A stretch of 42,885 nucleotides of DNA from Tissierellia bacterium (GTDB taxonomy: Bacteria; Bacillota; Clostridia; Tissierellales; Sedimentibacteraceae). Shown here one piece after another: positions 11,212 through 20,478 of this stretch (positions within the stretch are counted from its first letter, which is position 1; every line of letters starts with the position of its first letter). The notes beneath the pieces are model-generated. The model did no database searches and was not told the origin of the DNA. It saw nothing but the letters and a program-made list of their open reading frames with translations. Made by a program: the position numbers and the translations under genes. Location of the stretch: NCBI GenBank assembly GCA_028709465.1, contig JAQVWY010000014.1, positions 1-42,885 on the forward strand, in the 5' to 3' direction.

Positions 11212-11506
11212 AATTTATCCTTTCTTATAAAATATAAATTTGAATTATAATATTATATTTTATTAATATAAAATTTCAGCTTGTGGATTCTTAATTTATA
11301 TAATAATAAATAAAATAATTAATAGTAATAATAGTAGTGTCTGTTAATTTGTTGAAAACCAATTTTATTATTGATTTAAGAATGTTAAAAATAAATTGTG
11401 CATGTTGATAGAATTTAAAATACTTTTAATAATTTATTTTTTTAAAAAAGTAATCAACAGGTATTAACTTTTTGTCAACAATTTAATTATTAATATATTT
11501 AATTAT
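11212..11506. other. dnaA-dnaN intergenic region, probable second part of the origin
   Basis: A 295-base, very AT-rich gap without a credible gene. It holds degenerate DnaA-box-like words: TGTGGATTC (11282-11290), TGTTGAAAA (11350-11358) and TGTTGATAG (11403-11411). A run of triplets TAA-TAG-TAA-TAA-TAG-TAG lies at 11320-11337 and resembles a DnaA-trio. In B. subtilis the unwinding element lies in the same gap. The assignment here is by analogy and from these words only. Confidence 0.5.
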
Positions 11507-12838
11507 TTAATTATTTAACATAGATATAATATCATCTATATTTTTTTTGATTTCCAGGTTATTTTCTATATCTTCATCTATTTTGTTGCATGCATGTATT
11601 ACGGTTGAATGGTCTCTGCCACCAAATTCTTCTCCCAATTTTGGTAGAGAGTAATCAGTGAGTTTTCTTGCTACAAACATTGCAACTTGTCTTGGAAATG
11701 CAATATTTTTAGTTTTCCTTTTTGATATAATATCATCTACTGTAATATTATAGTAATTAGCAACCACTTCTTTAATATCCTTCATTGTTATTTTCTTATT
11801 GGAAGAAATTAAATGTTTTAATGCTTCTTGTGCTAATTCTAAATTTACTTCTTTTTTATTTGTCAATGAAGCATATGCAAATATTCTTATTAAAGCTCCT
11901 TCAAGCTTTCTTATATTTGATTGGATGTTTTGAGCTATATATGTTATTACTTCATCTGGAACTTCATAATTTTCCGATTCAGCCTTTTTTCTAAGAATAG
12001 CTATTCTTGTTTCAAAATCAGGTGGTTGGATATCAGCTATAAGGCCCCATTCAAAACGTGATCTTAATCTATCTTCAAGTGTAGGTATTTCACTAGGTGG
12101 ATTATCACTTGAAACAATTATTTGTTTATTTGCTTCATGTAATGCATTAAAAGTATGGAAAAATTCTTCTTGAGTACTTTCTTTTCCTGCAATAAATTGT
12201 ATATCATCTACCAATAATACATCTATTTTTCTATATGTATTTCTAAATTCAGCATTTGTACCATCTTTTATAGAATTAATTAAATCATTTGTAAACTTTT
12301 CTGATGTTACGTATAAAACTGATGTTTCAGGATTATTATCTAAAATATAATGTCCTATTGCATGCATAAGATGTGTTTTTCCAAGTCCAACTCCCCCATA
12401 TAAAAACAATGGATTATAAGCTGTTGAAGGTGCTTCAGCTACAGCTAGAGAGGCTGCATGAGCAAATCTATTGCTATTTCCTATTATAAAATTATCAAAT
12501 CTATATTTTGGATTTAGTTTTCTATCAGAATTTAAATTTTCCTCATCTAATGAATTATTATATGTTTTTTTACTTTCTTCTTTATCTATATTTTCTCCTG
12601 GAACTGTAAAAACAACTTCAGTTTCCTTTTTTAAAACATAAATAAATGCATTTTTTAAAAAATTATAGTGTCTTTTCTGAAGTGTATTTCTTAAAAAATC
12701 ATCTGCTGTTTCTAAATATATAGTATTGTCTTTGTATGCTACAATTTTAAGTGGTTTAAACCAAGTATTAAAACTAACTTGATTCGTATCTTCCTTTATT
12801 ATTTCTAATACCTGACTCCAAAGTTCTTCAAAATTCAT
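11507..12838 (-). CDS. dnaA: chromosomal replication initiator protein DnaA
   Basis: A 443-residue AAA+ initiator that binds DnaA boxes and opens the origin. Domain I (residues 1 to about 80) is followed by a short polar linker to about 108. The ATPase domain has Walker [10 protein letters not shown] (148-156) and Walker [12 protein letters not shown], with an arginine-finger region near [13 protein letters not shown]. The C-terminal DNA-binding domain carries the signature [18 protein letters not shown] at 12838 follows CGAGGAGGAAT. The gene faces away from rpmH, with the main cluster of DnaA boxes just upstream, so it is probably autoregulated. Confidence 0.99.
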   Translation of the reverse strand: MNFEELWSQVLEIIKEDTNQVSFNTWFKPLKIVAYKDNTIYLETADDFLRNTLQKRHYNFLKNAFIYVLKKETEVVFTVPGENIDKEESKKTYNNSLDEENLNSDRKLNPKYRFDNFIIGNSNRFAHAASLAVAEAPSTAYNPLFLYGGVGLGKTHLMHAIGHYILDNNPETSVLYVTSEKFTNDLINSIKDGTNAEFRNTYRKIDVLLVDDIQFIAGKESTQEEFFHTFNALHEANKQIIVSSDNPPSEIPTLEDRLRSRFEWGLIADIQPPDFETRIAILRKKAESENYEVPDEVITYIAQNIQSNIRKLEGALIRIFAYASLTNKKEVNLELAQEALKHLISSNKKITMKDIKEVVANYYNITVDDIISKRKTKNIAFPRQVAMFVARKLTDYSLPKLGEEFGGRDHSTVIHACNKIDEDIENNLEIKKNIDDIISMLNN

Positions 12839-12893
12839 TTTATTCCTCCTCGACTGTTAATAAATAAATCCAAAGGATGTTGATAGAATGTAT

Positions 12894-12922
12894 ATTTTAT
12901 ATTAATAAAAAGATATTAACAA
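12894..12922 (-). promoter_or_regulatory. candidate dnaA promoter
   Basis: On the minus strand TTGTTA (12917-12922) and TAAAAT (12894-12899) are spaced by 17 bases, about 55 bases before the dnaA start. The -35 lies at the centre of the large palindrome. The hexamers are only moderate matches. Confidence 0.45.
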
Positions 12923-12943
12923 TTGTTTATATCTTTTTATTAA
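12902..12943. repeat. 42-bp near-perfect palindrome in the dnaA promoter region
   Basis: The outer arms of 15 bases (TTAATAAAAAGATAT at 12902-12916, with its complement at 12929-12943) match perfectly. Over the full 42 bases only one of 21 pairs fails. There is no following T-run on either strand that would make it an ordinary terminator, and it covers the likely -35 of dnaA. It could be a regulator site or a cruciform-prone element. Confidence 0.85.
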
Positions 12944-12990
12944 CAGCCTTAATGTTGTAATTTTAAATTATTTTAAACTTTTTTTAAAAG

Positions 12991-13060
12991 TTATCCAAAA
13001 ATAAGTAACAAAAAAATACTTATCCACAATTAATTAATATATTATCATTTTTTATCCACA
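12991..13060 (+). promoter_or_regulatory. cluster of three DnaA boxes
   Basis: TTATCCAAA at 12991, TTATCCACA at 13020 and TTATCCACA at 13052 are all in the same orientation. The last two are exact matches to the bacterial DnaA-box consensus. Confidence 0.93.
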
Positions 13061-13152
13061 ATTACAATTCAATTTTATTTTTTTGTAAAAAATATTTGCA
13101 AATTGTTAAAAAATATAGTATATTACTAAAGCTATAATATTTTATAATGTGC

Positions 13153-13181
13153 TTGACATGATTTATTTTAAATATTATAAT
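13153..13181 (+). promoter_or_regulatory. promoter of rpmH-rnpA operon
   Basis: TTGACA at 13153-13158 and TATAAT at 13176-13181 are both exact consensus hexamers, with a 17-base spacer. They lie about 95 bases before the rpmH start. Confidence 0.85.
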
Positions 13182-13275
13182 TTATTAATGCTTATGTAAA
13201 TTTAAAGATAAGCATCTATAATGTAAATATTATGTATTTAATATATTTATCTGTTATACAAGGAGGTGTTCTACA

Positions 13276-13410
13276 ATGAAAATGACATATCAACCAAAAA
13301 GAAGACAAAGAAGTAAGGAACATGGTTTTATTAAAAGAATGAGTACAAAAAATGGTAGAAGAGTATTAAAAAGAAGAAGGGCAAAAGGTAGAAAAAGATT
13401 GTCAGCATAA
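13276..13410 (+). CDS. rpmH: 50S ribosomal protein bL34
   Basis: A 44-residue, highly basic protein beginning [18 protein letters not shown] and ending GRKRLSA. This matches bL34 over its whole length, including the [15 protein letters not shown] core. It is a structural protein of the large ribosomal subunit. The ATG has a perfect AGGAGGTG ribosome site. It is the first gene of the rightward run, divergent from dnaA, as is usual, and is followed by a GC-richer hairpin that may trim expression of rnpA. Confidence 0.98.
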   Translation: MKMTYQPKRRQRSKEHGFIKRMSTKNGRRVLKRRRAKGRKRLSA

Positions 13411-13433
13411 GGTCGCTTATAGTGGCCTTTTAT
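13409..13433 (+). terminator. hairpin after rpmH, possible partial terminator
   Basis: AAGGTCGCT pairs with AGTGGCCTT (two G-U pairs) around a three-base loop, overlapping the rpmH stop and followed by TTATT. The T-tract is poor, so it may be an attenuator or an RNA-processing site that lets some transcription through to rnpA. Confidence 0.5.
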
Positions 13434-13475
13434 TCCATTTTTATTAATATTTTAAAAAAATTAGGATAAAATACA

Positions 13476-13802
13476 ATGATAATAATAAAAAATAATCGAG
13501 AGTATAAAGCAGTATATAATTGCAATAATTCTGTTTCTGATTATAATCTGGTATTATTTTTGAGAAAAAATAATTTAGGTTACAACCGATTTGGTTTCAC
13601 TGCAGCTAAAAAAATAAAAAAAGCTGTTACTAGAAATATTATTAGAAGAAGAATGAAAGAAATAGTTAGGTTAAACGAATTCAAACTTAAAAATGGTTAT
13701 GATATAATTTTGATGGCAAGAGTTAATGCAACAGATTCCGATTATAAAAGTTTGGAAAAATCATTTTTTAAGTTAATAAAAATAAAGAAAATATTAAATT
13801 AA
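13476..13802 (+). CDS. rnpA: ribonuclease P protein component
   Basis: A 108-residue basic protein that assists the RNase P RNA in removing tRNA 5' leaders. The conserved RNR-type motif appears as [14 protein letters not shown], preceded by [13 protein letters not shown]. The N-terminus is short but keeps the REYKAVY segment of the family. The ATG has AGGATAA upstream. The position directly after rpmH is conserved. Sequence is somewhat divergent from Bacillus RnpA ([14 protein letters not shown] replaces the usual RIGISVSKK). Confidence 0.94.
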   Translation: MIIIKNNREYKAVYNCNNSVSDYNLVLFLRKNNLGYNRFGFTAAKKIKKAVTRNIIRRRMKEIVRLNEFKLKNGYDIILMARVNATDSDYKSLEKSFFKLIKIKKILN

Positions 13803-13821
13803 TAATGATATTATAAGTAAA

Positions 13822-14031
13822 ATGAGTAAAATTCTAATTTTTATCATCAAAATATATCAACAATTTTCTTCTAGATCAAGTGTAAGACATTGTAGATTTT
13901 ATCCCACATGTTCCCAATATTTTATTGAAGCTTTACAAAAATACGGTTTTATTAAAGGCTCATACTTAGGAATTAGACGAATTTTAAGATGTCATCCGTT
14001 TAATCCTGGGGGTTATGATCCATTAGAATAA
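13822..14031 (+). CDS. yidD: membrane protein insertion efficiency factor YidD
   Basis: A 69-residue protein of the YidD (DUF37) family with the hallmark [19 protein letters not shown] and [14 protein letters not shown]. It is thought to sit at the inner face of the membrane and help YidC-dependent insertion. It lies between rnpA and yidC, its normal place, 20 bases after rnpA. The ribosome site before the ATG is weak, so translation may be coupled to rnpA. Confidence 0.96.
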   Translation: MSKILIFIIKIYQQFSSRSSVRHCRFYPTCSQYFIEALQKYGFIKGSYLGIRRILRCHPFNPGGYDPLE

Positions 14032-14046
14032 ACTTGGAGGATAATA

Positions 14047-14865
14047 ATGAATTTAGATTTTATATGCTACCCATTAGGTATGCTTGTTAAATTGCTATAT
14101 AATATGGTTTCTGGTATTGATACAGAAATATTATCAGCTTATTCAATTGCTATTATTTTAGCAACAATTATTTTCAAATTAATATTAATGCCATTAACGT
14201 TAAAACAAACTAAGTCAATGAAAGCAATGCAGGATTTAAGTCCTAAAATAAAAGAACTCCAAGATAAATATGGAAAAGATCCTCAAACATTACAAAGAAA
14301 ACAGTTAGAATTATATAAAGAAGCAAATTATAACCCTATGTCTGGATGTTTACCAATGTTAATACAAATGCCAATTTTAATAGCATTTTTTTATGTAATT
14401 CAACAACCGGAAGTTTTTATTTTTAACGGAGATACTGCTTTTTTTCAATCTATCAATAAATCTTTTTTGTGGATAAAAGATCTAGGATTTGCTGAAAATC
14501 ACATATTTTTAGATTCTGATATTGTAGACAAAGGAATAAATTCTAGTTTAGTAGGGCTTATAAATGGATTAGCAATGGGTGGATTAAGTCTTCCAGTAAT
14601 TGGAACTGCATTTCCAATATTAGCTGCAATATCTGGTTTAACTACTTATTTTACTACTAAAATGACTTCAGCAGCACAACCATCAATGAATGAACAACAG
14701 GAGTCAACACAAAAAACTATGAGTATGATGATGCCTGTAATGATTTTTATATTTTCTATTAAGTTTCCTGCAGGATTAGCTTTATATTGGGTGGTATCAA
14801 ATTTATTCCAGCTTATACAGCAATATGTTATATTAAATTCATCCAGAAAACTAAAGGAGGAATAA
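14047..14865 (+). CDS. yidC: membrane protein insertase YidC/OxaA/SpoIIIJ family
   Basis: A 272-residue insertase, the short Gram-positive form without the large periplasmic domain. Visible parts are an N-terminal membrane segment; IAIILATIIFKLILMPLTLKQTKSM, whose Lys lies in the membrane groove; a charged cytoplasmic hairpin (residues about 65-95); the segment CLPMLIQMPILIAFFYVI; and a last hydrophobic pair near SMMMPVMIFIFSIKFPAGLALYW. There is no lipoprotein signal, unlike B. subtilis SpoIIIJ. It starts 15 bases after yidD with a GGAGG site. The ribosome site of the next gene lies within its last codons. Confidence 0.96.
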   Translation: MNLDFICYPLGMLVKLLYNMVSGIDTEILSAYSIAIILATIIFKLILMPLTLKQTKSMKAMQDLSPKIKELQDKYGKDPQTLQRKQLELYKEANYNPMSGCLPMLIQMPILIAFFYVIQQPEVFIFNGDTAFFQSINKSFLWIKDLGFAENHIFLDSDIVDKGINSSLVGLINGLAMGGLSLPVIGTAFPILAAISGLTTYFTTKMTSAAQPSMNEQQESTQKTMSMMMPVMIFIFSIKFPAGLALYWVVSNLFQLIQQYVILNSSRKLKEE

Positions 14866-14871
14866 AGTAAT

Positions 14872-15498
14872 ATGAAGAGTGTGACTGTTGAAAAATTAAC
14901 TGTAGACGAAGCAGTAAAATCTGCATTATATGATTTAAAGGCAGAAAAGAAAGAGGTTGAAATAGAAATAATTAAAGAACCTTCAAAGGGATTATTAAGT
15001 TTTCTTGGAAATAAAAATGCTAAAGTCAAAGTTACTGTTATAAATGGACCTGAAGAAAAAACTCAAAAGTTTTTTGATATATTATTGAATAAAATGAATA
15101 TAGAAGCTGATTTAGAAATTAATTATTCTGAAGATTTATTAAAAGTTGATATAGTTAAAATTGACGAAAATGATAAAGGAATAATTATAGGAAAAAGAGG
15201 CAAAAATCTAGATGAAATACAATTTCTTTTAAATATTATTGTAAATAAAGACAGAGAAAACTATGTTAGAGTAGTTTTTAATGTAGAGGATTATAGAGAA
15301 AAAAGAGAAGAAACTCTTAAGAAGTTAGCAAAAAAAATGGCTGATAAATGTAGATACTATAAACGTAAAGTAAGACTTGAACCTATGAATCCTTATGAAA
15401 GAAGAATAATTCATTCAACATTGCAAGAAGAAACAGATATTATTACTTATTCTGAAGGAGATGAACCTTTTAGAAAAGTAGTAATAGATTTAAAATAG
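14872..15498 (+). CDS. jag: Jag/KhpB RNA-binding protein (Jag-N, KH, R3H)
   Basis: A 208-residue protein with three parts: an N-terminal Jag domain (VEKLTVDEAVKSALYDLKAE), a KH domain with the loop IIGKRGKNLDEIQFLLN, and an R3H domain with RRIIHSTLQEE near the C-terminus. The family binds RNA, often with KhpA, and influences cell shape and division in Gram-positives. The ribosome site GGAGG lies inside the end of yidC, so the two are coupled. A clear terminator closes the unit 16 bases after the stop. Confidence 0.95.
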   Translation: MKSVTVEKLTVDEAVKSALYDLKAEKKEVEIEIIKEPSKGLLSFLGNKNAKVKVTVINGPEEKTQKFFDILLNKMNIEADLEINYSEDLLKVDIVKIDENDKGIIIGKRGKNLDEIQFLLNIIVNKDRENYVRVVFNVEDYREKREETLKKLAKKMADKCRYYKRKVRLEPMNPYERRIIHSTLQEETDIITYSEGDEPFRKVVIDLK

Positions 15499-15514
15499 TT
15501 TAAGTAACAAAGAT

Positions 15515-15540
15515 AACCCGGTGTTCCGGGTTTTATTTTT
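15515..15540 (+). terminator. terminator after jag
   Basis: AACCCGG and CCGGGTT form a perfect 7-bp stem around TGTT, followed by TTATTTTT. It ends the rpmH-jag unit. Confidence 0.93.
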
Positions 15541-15616
15541 AATTATTTATATATACTTTTGTATAATTTTATTGTAATATGTATATATAAAATATTATTA
15601 GAAAGTTAGGTATCAT

Positions 15617-16996
15617 ATGAGTGAAGATACAATAGTTGCTATAGCAACATTCCCAGGTAATGCAGGTATAAATATTATTAGAATAAGCGGCGATAACGCC
15701 TTAAATATTGCTGGAAAAATTTTTATGAAAAAAAATAGTAATAGAGAAAGTAAATTGTCTTTAAAATCAAGATATTTACATTATGGTTATATACTAGATA
15801 AAAACGAAAAAATAATAGATGAAGTTTTATTATCATATATGAAATCTCCTAACACGTATACCAGGGAAGATATAATAGAAATAAATTGTCATGGTGGAGT
15901 AATATCTGCTAAAAAAATTCTCGAGACAGTCCTTGAGCATGATTGCAGATTGGCTGAAAATGGTGAATTTACTAAAAGAGCTTTTTTAAATGGAAGAATA
16001 GATTTAACTCAGGCAGAAGCAGTTATAGATATAATTAATGCTAAAACAGATTCAAGCCATGAAATTTCTGTTAATCATTTAGAGGGAAGATTATCAAAAG
16101 AAATTAATAAAATAATAAAAGAAATTATGGATTTGCTTGCTAATATAGAAGTTAATATAGATTTTCCTGAATATGATGAAGATGTCATAACTATTAATAA
16201 AGTTAAGACTTTAAGTATAAATGTAATAGAAGAAATAGATAGATTAATTAGAACAGCTGATACTGGAAAGATTATTAAAGAAGGTATTAAAACAGTTATA
16301 TTAGGGAAGCCAAATGTAGGTAAATCATCTCTTATGAATTTTTTGTTAAATGAAAACAGAGCTATTGTAACAGATATACCAGGGACTACGAGAGATACAA
16401 TAGAAGAATATGTAAATATTAAAGGAATACCTTTAAGAATAATTGATACTGCTGGAATAAGAGAAACAGATGATAAAATTGAAAAAATAGGAGTAGAAAA
16501 AGCTCTTGATAAAATAAATGAATCAGATTTAATAATAATGGTATTTGATTCATCAAAAGAGCTTGAATCAGAAGATGAGATAATTATTAATCATATAAAA
16601 GGTAAAAAAGTAATTTATATTAGAAATAAAAGTGACTTAGAAAATAAACTTGATTTATCTAATTATGATGAAATAGAAAAAGATATTATTAATATTTCCG
16701 TATTAAAAAACGAAGGATTAGAAAATATAATTAATAAAATAAATGATATGTTTTTCCAGGGTTCAATAAATATAAGTAATGAATTAATCATTAATAATGT
16801 GAGACATAAAAATTTGTTGATTAAGGCTAAAAAGAGTTTAGAAGAAGTGTTAAAATCAATTGAAGAAGATATGACAATTGATTTTATTGAAATAGATTTA
16901 AAAGATGCTATGGAAAGTTTAGGATTAATAGTTGGAGCATCTGTAAGTGATGATTTAGTTGAAAAAATATTTACGGAATTTTGTATAGGTAAATAG
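15617..16996 (+). CDS. mnmE: tRNA-modifying GTPase MnmE (TrmE)
   Basis: A 459-residue GTPase that works with MnmG to modify the wobble uridine of several tRNAs (cmnm5U). The N-terminal folate-binding domain includes SEDTIVAIATFPGNAGINI. The G domain has G1 GKPNVGKSS, G2/G3 IPGTTRDT and DTAGIRETDD, and G4 NKSD. The C-terminus is FCIGK, the conserved CxGK motif needed for activity. ATG at 15617 follows AAGTTAGG, a modest ribosome site. It starts a new unit after the jag terminator and is 12 bases before mnmG. Confidence 0.98.
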   Translation: MSEDTIVAIATFPGNAGINIIRISGDNALNIAGKIFMKKNSNRESKLSLKSRYLHYGYILDKNEKIIDEVLLSYMKSPNTYTREDIIEINCHGGVISAKKILETVLEHDCRLAENGEFTKRAFLNGRIDLTQAEAVIDIINAKTDSSHEISVNHLEGRLSKEINKIIKEIMDLLANIEVNIDFPEYDEDVITINKVKTLSINVIEEIDRLIRTADTGKIIKEGIKTVILGKPNVGKSSLMNFLLNENRAIVTDIPGTTRDTIEEYVNIKGIPLRIIDTAGIRETDDKIEKIGVEKALDKINESDLIIMVFDSSKELESEDEIIINHIKGKKVIYIRNKSDLENKLDLSNYDEIEKDIINISVLKNEGLENIINKINDMFFQGSINISNELIINNVRHKNLLIKAKKSLEEVLKSIEEDMTIDFIEIDLKDAMESLGLIVGASVSDDLVEKIFTEFCIGK

Positions 16997-17008
16997 AAAG
17001 GATTTAAA

Positions 17009-18943
17009 ATGGAAGACAAAGTAAGAGAATTTCTTGAAGATAAATATGATATTATTGTAGTTGGTGCAGGCCATGCAGGATGTGAAGCTGCATTAGCTTC
17101 CTCAAGACTTGGCATGAAAACTCTTATGATTACAATGAATTTAGATTCAATTGCTATGTTAGCTTGTAATCCAAATATTGGAGGTACAGGAAAAGGTCAC
17201 TTAGTTAGAGAAATAGATGCTCTAGGTGGAGAAATGGCTTTAAATATTGATAAAACTATGATACAATGTAAGATGTTAAATGCTTCTAAAGGTCCTGCGG
17301 TACATTCACTTAGGGCACAAGCTGATAAAAATAAGTATCATACAGAAATGAAGAGAGTAATTGAAAAGCAGGAAGGTTTAACATTAAAACAAACAGAAGT
17401 TATAGATATAAGAATAAATAATGATGGAAGTTTCAATGTATATACAAAATTTGGCTCATATTATGAAGCCCGTGCAGTTATACTAACAACAGGAACTTAT
17501 TTAAAAGGAAGAATTTATATTGGTGAATTAAATTACTCTTCAGGACCAAATGGTCTTTCTCCTTCAAATGAATTATCTGATTCTTTAATGAAATTAGGTA
17601 TTTCTATGAGAAAATTTAAAACTGGTACACCTGCAAGAATTAATTCTGATACTATTAACTACATGTTAATGGAAAAACAGATAGGTGATGATGAAATTAT
17701 TCCATTTTCATTTATGACTGATAGTATTGATATTGAGCAAGTTCCTTGTTATATAACATATACTACTGAAAAAACACACGAAATTATAAGAAATAATTTA
17801 AATAGATCACCTTTATATGAGGGTGTTATTAAAAGTGTTGGACCAAGATATTGTCCTTCTATAGAGGATAAAGTAGTTAGGTTTGCAGATAAGGATAGAC
17901 ATCAACTTTTTGTTGAACCAGAAGGTTTGGATACAAAGGAAATGTACATTCAGGGAATGTCGTCATCACTTCCTTTAGAAGTTCAAATTCCAATGTATAG
18001 ATCTATGATAGGATTAGAAAAATCAGAAATTATGAGACCTGCATATGCCATAGAATATGATTGTATAGATCCAACTCAATTAAAAAGTAATCTTGAATTA
18101 AAAAGTATAAAAAATTTGTTTTTTGCAGGTCAAATAAACGGAAGTTCAGGATATGAAGAAGCTGCTGCCCAAGGATTGATAGCAGGCATTAATGCAGTAA
18201 TGAGCTTAAATAATAGAGAACCATTAATATTGGATCGATCTGAAGCATATATTGGAGTTTTAATAGATGATTTAGTTACTAAAGGAACAAATGAACCTTA
18301 TAGAATGATGACTTCCAGAGCAGAATATAGACTTGTTTTAAGACAAGATAATGCAGACGAGCGACTTACAGAAATAGGGTATAAAATAGGTATTGTTAAG
18401 GAAGACAGATATAAAAAATTTATAGAAAAGAAATCTAGTATTGAAAATGAAATTGAAAGAATTAAAAGTATTAAAATTACGCCTAAACCAGAAGTTAATG
18501 AATTTTTAGAGCATATAAATAGTGTTCCTCTAAAAATGCCAATATCAATATACGAACTTTTAAAAAGACCAGAAATTAATTATGAAAATATTTCTTATTT
18601 AGATAGCGAAAGACCAAAATTAAAAAAAGAAATAATTAATTATGTGGAAACTATTATAAAGTATGAAGGTTATATATTAAAACAATCAAAACAAATTGAA
18701 CAATTTAAGAAATTAGAAAATAAGATTATTCCAGAAAATATTGATTATAATATAATAAGTAGTCTTAGATTGGAAGCAAGACAAAAGCTTAATAAAATAA
18801 GACCAAATTCTATAGGTCAGGCATCTAGAATATCTGGAGTTTCACCAGCAGATATTAATGTACTATTAATTTATTTAGAACAAATAAAAAGATCCGATCA
18901 TAACAATAAAAAATCAGATGAAAAAGGTGTAAGCATTGAGTGA
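17009..18943 (+). CDS. mnmG: tRNA uridine modification enzyme MnmG (GidA)
   Basis: A 644-residue FAD enzyme, the partner of MnmE. The FAD-binding Rossmann motif is [19 protein letters not shown] near residue 18. Further conserved blocks are [37 protein letters not shown] and [19 protein letters not shown]. The C-terminal part with [23 protein letters not shown] interacts with MnmE and tRNA. ATG at 17009 has AAAGGAT upstream. Its last 8 bases overlap the start of rsmG. Confidence 0.98.
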   Translation: MEDKVREFLEDKYDIIVVGAGHAGCEAALASSRLGMKTLMITMNLDSIAMLACNPNIGGTGKGHLVREIDALGGEMALNIDKTMIQCKMLNASKGPAVHSLRAQADKNKYHTEMKRVIEKQEGLTLKQTEVIDIRINNDGSFNVYTKFGSYYEARAVILTTGTYLKGRIYIGELNYSSGPNGLSPSNELSDSLMKLGISMRKFKTGTPARINSDTINYMLMEKQIGDDEIIPFSFMTDSIDIEQVPCYITYTTEKTHEIIRNNLNRSPLYEGVIKSVGPRYCPSIEDKVVRFADKDRHQLFVEPEGLDTKEMYIQGMSSSLPLEVQIPMYRSMIGLEKSEIMRPAYAIEYDCIDPTQLKSNLELKSIKNLFFAGQINGSSGYEEAAAQGLIAGINAVMSLNNREPLILDRSEAYIGVLIDDLVTKGTNEPYRMMTSRAEYRLVLRQDNADERLTEIGYKIGIVKEDRYKKFIEKKSSIENEIERIKSIKITPKPEVNEFLEHINSVPLKMPISIYELLKRPEINYENISYLDSERPKLKKEIINYVETIIKYEGYILKQSKQIEQFKKLENKIIPENIDYNIISSLRLEARQKLNKIRPNSIGQASRISGVSPADINVLLIYLEQIKRSDHNNKKSDEKGVSIE

Positions 18944-19652
18944 TAGTATTTTAATAGAAGGACTTAAAGAATTAAATCTCCCCTTTAATAAAGAGAATAT
19001 CGATAAATTTAATAAGTACAAAGATGTCTTAAAAGATTGGAATCAGAAAATTAATATTACTTCTATTGAAAATGATGAAGAAATTTATGTTAAACATTTT
19101 CTAGACAGCATTGTATTACTTGATAAAAATAATATATATGAAGAAAAGAAAATAATAGATGTCGGTACTGGAGGAGGTTTTCCAGGTATACCCCTTAAAA
19201 TACTCAATAATAATTATAAATTAACGCTGTTGGACAGTTTAAGAAAAAGAATAGATTTTTTACAAATTGTTGCAAATGAACTTAATCTAGAGGATATTAT
19301 TTTTATTCATGGGAGAGCAGAAGATTTTGGACAGAATATAGATTATAGGGAACAATATGATATATGTGTTTCTAGAGCAGTAGCTAGTTTGAATATATTA
19401 TGTGAATATTGTCTTCCTTTTGTTAAAGTGGGAGGTTATTTTGCGGCTTATAAAAGTGAATCTATTTCCGAGGAAATAACAAACTCTAAAAATGCTATAA
19501 CTAAATTAGGGGGAAGGATAAATAATATTAAAGAAGTTAAAATACCTAATACAAATATTATAAGAAAAATAATAATAATTGAAAAAGTTGAAAAAACAAA
19601 AGAAATTTATCCAAGAAAAGCTGGAAAGCCAAGTAAAGATCCATTAGTATAA
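18936..19652 (+). CDS. rsmG: 16S rRNA (guanine527-N7)-methyltransferase RsmG (GidB)
   Basis: A 238-residue S-adenosylmethionine-dependent methyltransferase that modifies G527 of 16S rRNA. The SAM site is [18 protein letters not shown], followed by [13 protein letters not shown] and the catalytic-region [15 protein letters not shown]. The C-terminus [14 protein letters not shown] is typical. The start is a TTG at 18936 within the end of mnmG, with AAAAGGTG as ribosome site; this is the only start consistent with the conserved N-terminus. Expression is probably coupled to mnmG. Confidence 0.96.
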   Translation: MSDSILIEGLKELNLPFNKENIDKFNKYKDVLKDWNQKINITSIENDEEIYVKHFLDSIVLLDKNNIYEEKKIIDVGTGGGFPGIPLKILNNNYKLTLLDSLRKRIDFLQIVANELNLEDIIFIHGRAEDFGQNIDYREQYDICVSRAVASLNILCEYCLPFVKVGGYFAAYKSESISEEITNSKNAITKLGGRINNIKEVKIPNTNIIRKIIIIEKVEKTKEIYPRKAGKPSKDPLV

Positions 19653-19667
19653 GGGGGAAATATTTTT

Positions 19668-20453
19668 ATGAGTAATATAGTTAATTTAGATATTAATAAA
19701 ATAATTCCAAATAAAAATCAGCCAAGAAAATCATTTGATGAAAAGTCATTAGAAGAATTAAGTAAGTCAATTAAAAGCTACGGTATTATTCAACCAATAA
19801 CTGTTAGAAAAATATATGATGATATATATGAAATAATAGCTGGAGAAAGAAGATTTAGAGCATCAAAATTAATTAATATGGAAACAATTCCAGCAGTAGT
19901 AATTGAAACTGGTGAAGAAGAATCAGCAGCCATGGCATTAATCGAGAATTTACAAAGAGAAGATTTAGATTTTATTGAAGAAGCTATGGCTTATGAGAGA
20001 TTGTTGGAGGATTTTAATTTAAGTCAAACTCAATTAGCTGAAAAGGTTGGTAAATCACAATCAACAATAGCTAATAAAATGAGAATCCTAAAACTTCCTG
20101 AAAGTGTAAAATTAAAAATTAAAGAAGGTAAATTAAGCGAAAGACATGCGAGAGCACTTCTTAAAATAGATGATGAAGAAATTCTATTAAATTTAGTAGA
20201 TAAGATTATTAAGAAGGATTTAAATGTTAATGCTACTGAAAAATTAGTTAAATCAATTTCAGAAGATGTTAATTCTAATAAATTAAAGGACAAGCGTTAT
20301 GTGAGAAATTTTATAAATTATAAAATTTATATCAATACTATAAAAAATGCTTATAATGAGATTGTTAAGACTGGAATTAAAGCTAAATTTGAGCAAGAGG
20401 AATCGGATGAGTTCATAGAAATCAAGGTAAAGATACCTAAGAAAAACATATAA
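19668..20453 (+). CDS. noc: Noc-type ParB-family DNA-binding protein (nucleoid occlusion)
   Basis: A 261-residue ParB/Noc family protein with the CTP-binding ParB motif AGERRFRASKL (59-69) and a helix-turn-helix beginning SQTQLAEKVGKSQSTIANKM. Residues equivalent to Caulobacter ParB 173, 179, 184 and 201 are Gln131, Lys137, Lys142 and Arg159. This is exactly the Noc set reported to switch binding from parS to the Noc site. Position between rsmG and parA is that of B. subtilis noc. Unlike Bacillus Noc, the protein starts directly at the ParB fold (MSNIVNLDINKIIPNKNQPR), with no N-terminal amphipathic helix for membrane contact, so division inhibition may work differently or be absent. Confidence 0.88.
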   Translation: MSNIVNLDINKIIPNKNQPRKSFDEKSLEELSKSIKSYGIIQPITVRKIYDDIYEIIAGERRFRASKLINMETIPAVVIETGEEESAAMALIENLQREDLDFIEEAMAYERLLEDFNLSQTQLAEKVGKSQSTIANKMRILKLPESVKLKIKEGKLSERHARALLKIDDEEILLNLVDKIIKKDLNVNATEKLVKSISEDVNSNKLKDKRYVRNFINYKIYINTIKNAYNEIVKTGIKAKFEQEESDEFIEIKVKIPKKNI

Positions 20454-20478
20454 CATGATATGTAAAGGGATGATAAAA

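Larger units (their letters stand above)
12839..13275. other. origin of replication (oriC), rpmH-dnaA intergenic region
   Basis: A 437-base AT-rich region between divergent dnaA and rpmH. It holds two perfect DnaA boxes (TTATCCACA at 13020-13028 and 13052-13060) and one with a single mismatch (TTATCCAAA at 12991-12999), all in the same direction and about 30 bases apart. A very AT-rich stretch follows (13070-13145). A 42-bp near-palindrome lies nearer dnaA, and the rpmH promoter lies at the other end. Genes on both sides point away, as expected for bidirectional replication starting here. Confidence 0.92.
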
